Source of the DNA: JBDKGH01 sp039798265
GTDB taxonomy: Bacteria; Bacteroidota; Bacteroidia; Flavobacteriales_D; Sanyastnellaceae
DNA: 9,599 bases
Assembly (NCBI GenBank): GCA_039798265.1
Contig: JBDKGH010000115.1
Coordinates: 1-9,599, forward strand
Direction of reading: 5' to 3'
Shown: positions 1 to 6,260 of the stretch, piece by piece
How positions within the stretch are numbered: the first letter of the stretch is position 1
How the letters are laid out: the number at the start of each line of letters is the position of its first letter
The notes under the pieces: generated by a model
What the model saw: the letters and a program-made list of their open reading frames with translations, nothing else
Told to the model about the DNA's origin: nothing
The model's database searches: none
Translations under genes and position numbers: made by a program

Positions 1-167
1 ATATTAGATACAATTATGAATACGGTTTTTGGTGGACTACGAGTTATGTGCAGTTTTTTGTTAAGGCTGATAGCGTAGAAAAAACAAAAAAAGCTTTCGA
101 TCATTTGATATCTTTAGTTCAAGAAAAAAAGCAAAAAGCAGAGGAAGCCGATCCGTTCGGAAATTAA
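1..167 (+). CDS. C-terminal end of an unidentified protein (partial)
   Basis: The frame whose codons begin at position 3 is open from the window edge to a TAA at 165-167 and gives the last 54 residues of a protein whose start lies outside the window. The visible part begins with an aromatic-rich stretch (several Tyr, Phe and Trp) and ends with a charged, probably helical Lys/Glu/Gln-rich tail finishing in ADPFGN. I do not recognise the family. The stop is only 13 nt before the next start codon on the same strand, so the two genes are probably co-transcribed. It could be a chance open frame, but the lack of stops and the plausible residue composition make a real gene end more likely. Confidence 0.55.
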   Translation, partial: IRYNYEYGFWWTTSYVQFFVKADSVEKTKKAFDHLISLVQEKKQKAEEADPFGN

Positions 168-180
168 AGTAAACGATGAG

Positions 181-948
181 ATGAAAATCCTTGGTGGTGC
201 AGTTAAAACAAGCCTTGTTTTGCAGGCGATGTTTTTTTTATGGAGTTTGAAAAGTTGTAAAAGTATGGACACGTCTTTTTCTCTTGAGGTTCCCAAAGAA
301 GGCTTCGAAGTCATTCAACAGATTCCTTCCAGCCAAAAAGGAAGAGAAAAAAATGCGCTGTATTTGTCTCCAAGAAGAATAAGAGATGATGAGTTTAATA
401 CACCTGCTTTAAAAACCCTTGTTGACAGCATGTACACCATGATGATCAGAAAATCAGGTGTGGGTATAGCTGCCAATCAAATAGGTAAAAGACTCCAAAT
501 TTTCATTATCGAAGCAAAGCCAAATAATCCGCGCTACAAGGTCTTGGGTCCAGTGCCGATGAAAGTCTTTATTAATCCGCGGATCACCCAAGTGTCTACA
601 ACGAGGAAAAATTTTTGGCATGGGTGTTTGAGTGCAGCCGGTGAGAAACGCGGAAATGTAGCTACCTATGAGTGGCTGGATTACCAATGCCAAAACGAAA
701 AAGGTGAAATAGAAACTGGACGCCTAGAAGGCTTTGCAGCAGTTATTTTTCAGCATGAATTCAGGCACTTGATGAGTGGAACATATTTGGATGTTTCGAA
801 ACAGTATTTGTCAAAAAACGAGTTAGACATCGAAATTGAAGCGGGTCGAATTCCATTCTTCGAAATGGTAGGTGATTCTTTACCTCTGCTGATACAAGGT
901 TATGTAATTGGACAAACGTTAGATGAGTATCATGCCACATTGAAGTAA
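181..948 (+). CDS. Peptide-deformylase-like protein with N-terminal export/lipoprotein-type signal
   Basis: The 255-residue protein carries the three peptide deformylase motifs in order. Motif 1 is GVGIAANQ at residues 93-100 (family GxGxAAxQ). Motif 2 is HGCLS at 147-151, with the metal-ligand Cys149. Motif 3 is HEFRH at 192-196, a HExxH with His192, Glu193 and His196. Deformylases remove the formyl group from the N-terminal Met of new proteins in the cytosol and are usually about 170-200 residues. Two things are odd. Motif 2 is normally EGCLS and here has His in place of Glu. The protein also begins with Lys, a hydrophobic run at about 11-23, and Cys26 in a poor lipobox (LKSC), so it may be exported and lipidated. 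That would be an unusual place for a deformylase. The ATG at 181 gives this signal; a start at Met29 would remove it but keep the catalytic domain. The substrate is unknown, and it may be a metallohydrolase with another role. The fold call is solid; function and location are inference. Confidence 0.8.
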   Translation: MKILGGAVKTSLVLQAMFFLWSLKSCKSMDTSFSLEVPKEGFEVIQQIPSSQKGREKNALYLSPRRIRDDEFNTPALKTLVDSMYTMMIRKSGVGIAANQIGKRLQIFIIEAKPNNPRYKVLGPVPMKVFINPRITQVSTTRKNFWHGCLSAAGEKRGNVATYEWLDYQCQNEKGEIETGRLEGFAAVIFQHEFRHLMSGTYLDVSKQYLSKNELDIEIEAGRIPFFEMVGDSLPLLIQGYVIGQTLDEYHATLK

Positions 949-990
949 GTTCATGTGCACGAGAATGAGCCAATTACGCATTTTACTCCT

Positions 991-1020
991 TTTGTAATTG
1001 ATTGTGAATGCTTAATTTAG
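991..1020 (+). promoter_or_regulatory. Candidate Bacteroidota-type promoter for the signalling operon
   Basis: TTTG at 991-994 and TAATTTAG at 1013-1020 are separated by 18 nt and lie 32 nt before the ATG at 1053. This resembles the Bacteroidota consensus TTTG, about 19 nt, then TAnnTTTG, with one mismatch in the downstream box. It lies in the only gap (949-1052) between the deformylase-like gene and the histidine kinase. The match is short and in AT-rich DNA, so chance is possible. Confidence 0.35.
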
Positions 1021-1052
1021 CCTCTTCAATCACCGTTATTTAGAGATGCTTT

Positions 1053-3605
1053 ATGAAGGTACAAGGGCCAGCGAAACCTACAGTATTAAAACGATTTTTT
1101 AAAACAGGCCAACAGCTCTATGCCTTTTACGGAGCCATGTTCGGATTTGTATTCCCAATTATCGGCACCTTGTTGGACTGTCGCGTTCGATTTGGACAGG
1201 TGAGTTATGATTATCTTATTCAGTCTCAAAAAGAATCGCCTCTTCTTTGGATCATTGATACGGCGCCGTTTTTTTTAGGAGTTTTTGCTTCGTTCGGAGG
1301 TCGTCAATTGGATAGAGTTGAACTCAAAAACAAACTGCTCAATCAGCGGTACGAACAAACACTTCTATTGCGAGAAATGGCTGATAAGGCCAATCAGGCC
1401 AAGAGTGAGTTTTTAGCAAACATGTCGCATGAAATTCGTACCCCAATGAATGCCATCATTGGGATGAATTATCTCATGAAAAAAACTCCTTTGAATGAAA
1501 AACAAAGAGATTACCACCACAAAATAGATGTGTCTGCGAAAGCCTTATTGCGCATCATTGATGATATCCTTGATTTTTCTAAAATAGAAGCGGGAAAATT
1601 ATCCTTAGAAAATACAGAGCTTCGGTTAGAGAATATTATTTCAGATGTTTCGGATGCCGTAAATGTAAAGTTGAGAAAAAAGAATGAAGTAGAACTGGTG
1701 ACTCACATCAGTCCGGATGTTCCTGAATTCTTTTTTGGCGATGCCTTGCGATTGCGTCAAGTGTTGTTGAATTTATTGGACAATGCCGTAAAGTTCACGG
1801 AGAAGGGTGAAATAAAGCTGGAAGTCGAGGTCTTGGAAAAAAGAAACAATGGTCAAATGCTGAGGTTTCATGTTCAGGATTCGGGTATAGGTATGACACT
1901 AGAACAAGTGAATTCCTTATTTCTTCCTTTTCGACAAGCGGATCTTTCTACTACAAGAAAGTTTGGCGGTACGGGCCTGGGCTTGGCTATTTGCCGACGT
2001 ATAGTGGAAATGATGCAAGGTTCCATAAGCCTCACCAGCGAAATAGGACGAGGCAGCAAATTTAGCTTTACTGTATTTCTAGAAACCTATGATCAAGAAC
2101 CGAGATTGTTTTCTTCGGTTATGGATTTTAGCGGCCAGAAGGCACTGCTCGTAGATGACTCAGAAAGTGCTCTTATGGTTTTGGAAGAAATGCTGGTTGG
2201 TTTTGGATTTGAAGTGTTATTGGCTAAAAACGGCCGACAAGCACTTGAGATTTATGAGCGAGAAAAGAAGGGTATTTCACTGATGGTGGTGGATTGGCGA
2301 ATGCCGGGAATGGATGGATTAGAATTAGTGGATAACATTAAATCCATCAATAATGAAAATATTCCATCTATTGTAATGGTGACGGCTTTTGGTGTAGATA
2401 TAATTAAAGACGCCGCAGGCCAAAAACTCATTGATGCTTATTTATTAAAACCGATCAACCCTTCGGTTTTGTTTAATACACTGAATCAGCTTTTGCAGAA
2501 TGGAAGTGTACCCGAATCAGAAATGATAGATGATACCTTATTGATCGCCGAGTTTAAATCAAAACTCGAAGGAAGTAAAGTGCTCGTAGTGGAGGACAAT
2601 GATATCAACCTAGAGCTATCCATTGATCTGTTAACAGAGGTAGGAATTGTGACTGATTTCGCTCGAAATGGGCTAGAGGCATTGGACAAAATAAAAGCCA
2701 ATCAATATGAAATGGTTCTGATGGATATTCAAATGCCCGAGATGGATGGTTTGATGGCCACTAGGGAAATTCGAAAAATGAAGCAGTATGATTCATTGCC
2801 CATTATAGCGATGACAGCCCACGCTATGAAAGGAGAGCGCGAGAAGAGTTTGAATGCTGGAATGAATGATCATATCAATAAACCCATTGATCCTTTAGTG
2901 TTGTATTCTTCTTTGTTGAAGTTTATAAAAGGAGAAGAGTTTATGCCCTATGCGAGTCAGGCTTTACCAAAGATTGAAAACGCGCAGGCTGCTGCGTTTG
3001 AGATCGAAGGAATAGATGTGCCCACGGGCTTGTATCGTAGTGGAAACAAGTTAGAAAATTATCAAAGGTTATTAAAGTCATTTGCGGAGCGATATAAAAA
3101 TATAGGCCTGAAATCCTCGCAATGGATAGCAACTAATGATTTGGATGAGCTTGCTGCATTGCTTCATACCATTGCTGGTGTTGCTGGCAACTTAGGTGCA
3201 ATTGGAATCTACGAACGGTCGATTGTTCTTTCGAATTCGTTTAAAAATTTCGCTAAGCAAAAACAAGTAGAAGAGGCTGCAGAGAGGTATCCAGAAATTC
3301 AAGAGGTGTTGCATGACATTGAGCAATTGTCGTTGCGTATACTTACGTATCTGAATGCAGCGGAACCAAAGGTGGCCGCTAGCCATGTTCAGCTCACGCA
3401 AGATGATGTGTTGCCAGCATTGCAAGAGATAAAAAACTTGGTGATGAACAATGATCCAAAATCATTGGAAAAAAGTATGCTATTGCTCCAATCTCTTCCA
3501 GAGAATAGTCGAGAAAAACCAATGCTACAAGAAATAGTGGCTAGCCTGAATGAATTTGAATTTGATCAGGCTCTTACCATTCTAAACGGCCAACACTATG
3601 ATTGA
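1053..3605 (+). CDS. Membrane hybrid histidine kinase with two receiver domains and an Hpt domain
   Basis: This 850-residue protein is a self-contained phosphorelay. The N-terminus has two membrane segments (about 23-41 and 63-81) with only a short loop between them and no separate sensor domain, so any signal is probably read in or near the membrane. A short coiled linker (about 85-115) leads to HisKA with the SHEIRTP box and phospho-acceptor His126. The HATPase domain follows, with Asn244 in the N box, DSGIG at 276-280 and GGTGLGL at 305-311. Receiver 1 (about 362-482) has the acidic pair D368/D369, phospho-acceptor D414 and K466. Receiver 2 (about 508-627) has E514/D515, D558 and K610. The Hpt domain (about 655-765) has His705 in HTIAGVAGN. 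A helical tail of about 70 residues closes the protein. All catalytic residues are present. The 3' end overlaps the next gene by 8 nt, so translation is probably coupled. The likely relay is His126 to a receiver Asp, to His705, to Asp59 of the downstream cyclase; that last step is inferred from gene order. Confidence 0.93.
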   Translation: MKVQGPAKPTVLKRFFKTGQQLYAFYGAMFGFVFPIIGTLLDCRVRFGQVSYDYLIQSQKESPLLWIIDTAPFFLGVFASFGGRQLDRVELKNKLLNQRYEQTLLLREMADKANQAKSEFLANMSHEIRTPMNAIIGMNYLMKKTPLNEKQRDYHHKIDVSAKALLRIIDDILDFSKIEAGKLSLENTELRLENIISDVSDAVNVKLRKKNEVELVTHISPDVPEFFFGDALRLRQVLLNLLDNAVKFTEKGEIKLEVEVLEKRNNGQMLRFHVQDSGIGMTLEQVNSLFLPFRQADLSTTRKFGGTGLGLAICRRIVEMMQGSISLTSEIGRGSKFSFTVFLETYDQEPRLFSSVMDFSGQKALLVDDSESALMVLEEMLVGFGFEVLLAKNGRQALEIYEREKKGISLMVVDWRMPGMDGLELVDNIKSINNENIPSIVMVTAFGVDIIKDAAGQKLIDAYLLKPINPSVLFNTLNQLLQNGSVPESEMIDDTLLIAEFKSKLEGSKVLVVEDNDINLELSIDLLTEVGIVTDFARNGLEALDKIKANQYEMVLMDIQMPEMDGLMATREIRKMKQYDSLPIIAMTAHAMKGEREKSLNAGMNDHINKPIDPLVLYSSLLKFIKGEEFMPYASQALPKIENAQAAAFEIEGIDVPTGLYRSGNKLENYQRLLKSFAERYKNIGLKSSQWIATNDLDELAALLHTIAGVAGNLGAIGIYERSIVLSNSFKNFAKQKQVEEAAERYPEIQEVLHDIEQLSLRILTYLNAAEPKVAASHVQLTQDDVLPALQEIKNLVMNNDPKSLEKSMLLLQSLPENSREKPMLQEIVASLNEFEFDQALTILNGQHYD

Positions 3606-4623
3606 TAAGAAACCTGAAAAACCGGTCATACTGATCGTGGATGATTCTGTAGAGAATCTCCAGGTCTTGTCGTTTTTGTTGGGCGATTTGTACAGCATCA
3701 AAATTGCGAAATCAGGCGAAAAAGCGGTTGAAATTTCAGCACAGATACCATCGCCCGATTTGATTTTGATGGATGTGGTCATGCCTGGAATCAACGGTTT
3801 TGAAGCATGCCGATTGATTAAGGAGAATCCGGTTACTCAAAAAATTCCTGTGATCTTTTTGACTGCGCTAAATGAAGTGACGGATGAAACCATGGGATTC
3901 AAAATTGGAGGTGCAGATTTTATTACGAAGCCTTTTAATCCCGAAATTGTACTAGCTAGGATTAGAACCCATTTAGATTTACAAGCCGAGCGAAGAAAGA
4001 CAGAAACCTTGTTGAATATTTTGCTCCCCGAAAAAGTAGTGTCGGAGCTCATCAACAATGGAAGTTACAAGCCCGAAGTACATGATGAGGTGAGTATTCT
4101 TTTCTGCGATTTTGTAGGATTTACAGGCATTACTGCAGCACTTTCACCCGAACTGTTAATCGATGAATTGTCCAATTTGTTTAGTGAGTTTGATGAAATC
4201 TGCAAGCGCAATGGCGTTATGCGCATTAAAACAATTGGTGATGCCTATATGGCTGTTTGTGGCATAGAACAAGAGGATGAGGACCATGCCGACAAGGCAG
4301 TGAAGTGCGGTCTAGATTTTATCCGTTTTTTACACATTCGAAATGGGGAAGATCAACTGCCATGGATTTGTCGTGTGGGAGTTCACTCAGGATCTGTAAT
4401 TGGAGGTATAGTGGGTAAAACACGGTTTGCTTATGACATTATGGGTGATAGTGTAAACATTGCAGCACGTGTTGAAAGTTGCGGTCTACCCATGCGAGTG
4501 GCTGTTACAGAGGAAACGCGCAAACGCTTGAAGCAGTCGTATTCAATGGAAGCAATGGGTGATGTGAGCCTCAAAGGAAAAGGAGAAATGTCTTTGTTCT
4601 TAATTGATCCTTTTCAGTCTTAA
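3598..4623 (+). CDS. Response regulator with class III adenylate cyclase output
   Basis: This 341-residue protein joins a receiver domain (about 9-125) to a class III nucleotide cyclase domain (about 160-338). In the receiver, D15/D16, phospho-acceptor D59 (LMDVVMPG) and K111 are all present. A linker at about 126-160 contains the LLPEKVVSEL helix often found just before cyclase domains. In the cyclase, the metal-binding aspartates are D171 (CDFVGFT) and D215 (IGDAYMAV). The purine-specifying pair is K211 and D280 (AYDIMG), the combination that selects ATP, and N287/R291 (NIAARVES) are the transition-state residues. It should therefore make cAMP, with activity set by phosphorylation of D59. 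The start ATG lies inside the end of the kinase gene (8-nt overlap), which makes that kinase the obvious partner. No membrane segment is seen, so it is cytosolic. GTP specificity is less likely given Lys/Asp. Confidence 0.92.
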   Translation: MIDKKPEKPVILIVDDSVENLQVLSFLLGDLYSIKIAKSGEKAVEISAQIPSPDLILMDVVMPGINGFEACRLIKENPVTQKIPVIFLTALNEVTDETMGFKIGGADFITKPFNPEIVLARIRTHLDLQAERRKTETLLNILLPEKVVSELINNGSYKPEVHDEVSILFCDFVGFTGITAALSPELLIDELSNLFSEFDEICKRNGVMRIKTIGDAYMAVCGIEQEDEDHADKAVKCGLDFIRFLHIRNGEDQLPWICRVGVHSGSVIGGIVGKTRFAYDIMGDSVNIAARVESCGLPMRVAVTEETRKRLKQSYSMEAMGDVSLKGKGEMSLFLIDPFQS

Positions 4624-4676
4624 GTAAGAAGTATTCTTCCTCGCATTTTGGTGTACATTCGTTCGGCCAAGAACAA

Positions 4677-5096
4677 ATGGCTTTAAATCGTAATCTCCAC
4701 TCACTTAAACTCATGAACCGTCGGGCCTCTTCTGTTTTGATCTCCTTATTGGTAGCGGTAATCGCTTTTCATGGTCTTGTTTTGCTTAAAATCATTCCCT
4801 ATACCATAGCGTGGGGTGGGCGATTGCAGAGTGATATGGAGATGTATGTATTTGAAACGATTTCTATACTCATTAATCTGCTGTTGATTTTATTGGTGTG
4901 CATTAAAACAGGGCGAGTGAATAGCTTTCTTCCCATGAAAGCAGTGAACGTCATCTTGTGGTTTTTCTGTGGTGTTTTTGTCTTAAATACCATTGGCAAT
5001 CTCTTTGCCCAAACAATCTTCGAAAAGTTTTTCGCATTGCTCACTGCATTATTTGCGGTGTTGATTGGTCAAGTGGTGCGAAGTGAGAATAAGTAA
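4677..5096 (+). CDS. Small four-helix integral membrane protein, function unknown
   Basis: The protein has 139 residues, most of them in about four hydrophobic segments (roughly 17-42, 57-77, 88-110 and 113-133). A charged loop carrying WGGRLQSDMEMYVFE lies between the first two. I have an impression of similar small, uncharacterised membrane proteins in Bacteroidota sharing this WGGRL...EMY.FE loop, but I cannot name a family. The ATG at 4677 gives a 12-residue extension; the in-frame ATG at 4713 (Met13, just before NRRASS) is an equally good start and places two arginines directly before the first helix. It sits 53 nt after the cyclase on the same strand and could be the last gene of that operon. 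A hairpin follows about 35 nt after the stop. No catalytic motif is visible. Confidence 0.7.
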   Translation: MALNRNLHSLKLMNRRASSVLISLLVAVIAFHGLVLLKIIPYTIAWGGRLQSDMEMYVFETISILINLLLILLVCIKTGRVNSFLPMKAVNVILWFFCGVFVLNTIGNLFAQTIFEKFFALLTALFAVLIGQVVRSENK

Positions 5097-5465
5097 TTTT
5101 TTCTTCCTGCTTTTTTCTTCACATGTTCTTGTCGCTTTTTTTTAAAACGCGACGGAATTTTTCTGTTTGAATTTTTGTGAGATGTTATTTTTCAAAACGA
5201 AAAATAATTCAATTATTTCCATTTTTATTTAAAGGTTTACATAAATAAAATCATCTCTTTTTTGTACTCTAAGAAAAGGATTTTTTCGAAAGAAAGAAAA
5301 TGAGGTGGTGGAGGCTGTCTAAAAATGGACTTTGTTTTTTCTTGATTTACAACAATTTGAACAAAAGAAAATTCTGCGTGTTAGTATTACGCTGGAGATG
5401 ATATCAGCGAAAAAAACATGGCGGGTCCGAAAAGCCAAAGAGTAGGAAAACCTTAATTAAAACCA
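5097..5465. other. 369-nt AT-rich gene-free leader upstream of the rhodopsin gene
   Basis: No convincing gene is seen here. The stretch holds the weak hairpin at 5131-5153, several A- and T-runs, a TTTACATAAATAAAAT tract near 5236-5251, and GAGGCTGTCTAAAAA at 5311-5325, which resembles the ends of some insertion sequences. I found no good TTTG/TAnnTTTG promoter pair, although the rhodopsin promoter is expected here. The last bases before the ATG (TTAATTAAAACC) are A-rich without a Shine-Dalgarno site, as is usual in Bacteroidota. Confidence 0.5.
5131..5153 (+). terminator. Possible weak terminator hairpin after the membrane protein gene
   Basis: GTCGC (5131-5135) pairs with GCGAC (5149-5153). 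After one T-C mismatch, four T-A pairs extend the stem around a three-base loop. GGAATTTTT follows rather than a clean T run. It lies 34 nt after the stop at 5096 and 310 nt before the rhodopsin gene, a sensible place to separate the two transcripts. The stem is short and A/T-weak inside, so the call is tentative. Confidence 0.35.
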
Positions 5466-6185
5466 ATGGAACATTTAAAAATTGCCAGCGACAACTATGT
5501 TGCATTCACGTTCTTTATAGGAACAATGGCCATGATGGCGGCTTCTGTCTTCTTTTTCTTTGAATTGAACAACACGTCTTCCAAATGGCGGACATCTGTT
5601 CTCGTTTCTGGATTAATCACTTTTATTGCTGCAGTGCATTATTATTACATGAGAGGGTACAACCTCGAAACGGGCGAGTCGCCTACCTTCTTTCGTTATG
5701 TAGACTGGATTCTTACTGTGCCTTTGATGTGCGTGGAATTCTATCTGATCACTAAAAAGGCTGGTGCTAAAATCGGTTTGTTATGGAAATTGATTGTGGC
5801 GTCATTGATCATGTTGGTGACTGGTTATTTCGGTGAAACAATTGATAGAGATAATAGCGTTATGTGGGGCGTATTGTCTGGTGCCGCTTATTTCTACATT
5901 GTTTATTTAATTTGGTTTGGCGAAGTAGCAAAACTTGCTCAATCTGCAGGAGCACAAGTAGCAAAAGCTACACGAGTTTTGGCTTGGTTCGTATTAGTAG
6001 GTTGGGCCATTTACCCACTTGGTTACATCTTAGGTACTCCTGGTGGTTTATTTGGAATGCAGTTGGTATCTGATCCAGCCGCGGCTTCTCACTCTATGGA
6101 TATCGTTTATAACATTGCTGATGCCATCAATAAGATTGGTTTTGGTCTTGTTATTTATGCTTTGAGCAGAAATGCTGAAGATTAA
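5466..6185 (+). CDS. Proteorhodopsin, light-driven proton pump
   Basis: A 239-residue, seven-helix microbial rhodopsin. It binds retinal through a Schiff base on Lys223 in helix G (ADAINKIGFGL) and should pump protons outward in light. Relative to green proteorhodopsin (GPR), the key residues are Asp80 (acceptor, GPR D97), Thr84 (T101) and Glu91 (donor, E108), the DTE pattern of proton pumps. His58 matches H75, Arg77 matches R94 and Asp219 matches D227. The colour-tuning site (GPR 105) is Met88, typical of green-absorbing Bacteroidota pumps. Counting back 12 residues from Tyr147 in helix E, as from Tyr150 in bacteriorhodopsin, gives Gly135 where bacteriorhodopsin has Trp138 and GPR has Phe; glycine at this site opens the antenna window in xanthorhodopsin. 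The N-terminus (MEHLKIASDNYVAF) starts almost directly at helix A with no cleavable signal. A strong terminator follows, and the retinal-forming gene lies 75 nt downstream. The function is near certain; antenna binding is inference. Confidence 0.97.
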   Translation: MEHLKIASDNYVAFTFFIGTMAMMAASVFFFFELNNTSSKWRTSVLVSGLITFIAAVHYYYMRGYNLETGESPTFFRYVDWILTVPLMCVEFYLITKKAGAKIGLLWKLIVASLIMLVTGYFGETIDRDNSVMWGVLSGAAYFYIVYLIWFGEVAKLAQSAGAQVAKATRVLAWFVLVGWAIYPLGYILGTPGGLFGMQLVSDPAAASHSMDIVYNIADAINKIGFGLVIYALSRNAED

Positions 6186-6201
6186 TTGATATAGAAAAAG
6201 G

Positions 6202-6246
6202 GAGACTACCTGCGTATGTTAATACGGAGGTAGTCTCTTTTTTTTT
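6202..6246 (+). terminator. Strong Rho-independent terminator after the rhodopsin gene
   Basis: GAGACTACCT (6202-6211) pairs perfectly with AGGTAGTCTC (6228-6237). After a single G-G mismatch, CGTAT pairs with ATACG around a GTTA loop. A run of nine T (6238-6246) follows directly, and an A5 run precedes the stem, so it may work in both directions. It ends 14 nt before the cyclase-dioxygenase start, so that gene needs read-through or a promoter overlapping this region. Confidence 0.93.
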
Positions 6247-6260
6247 GATTTTTCACCACC

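Noticed and set aside
4626..4638. AAGAA/TTCTT hairpin after the cyclase gene as a terminator
   Set aside because: The stem is only five A/T-rich pairs with no T run, and the next gene follows within 53 nt.
5300..5401. 33-codon ORF rich in Trp and Arg upstream of the rhodopsin, as a leader peptide
   Set aside because: It has an ATG and an A-rich upstream stretch, but the sequence resembles no family, it contains the insertion-sequence-like motif, and such short ORFs are common by chance.
5864..6073. Alternative plus-strand frame inside the rhodopsin gene
   Set aside because: It is fully contained in a certain gene and has no family features.
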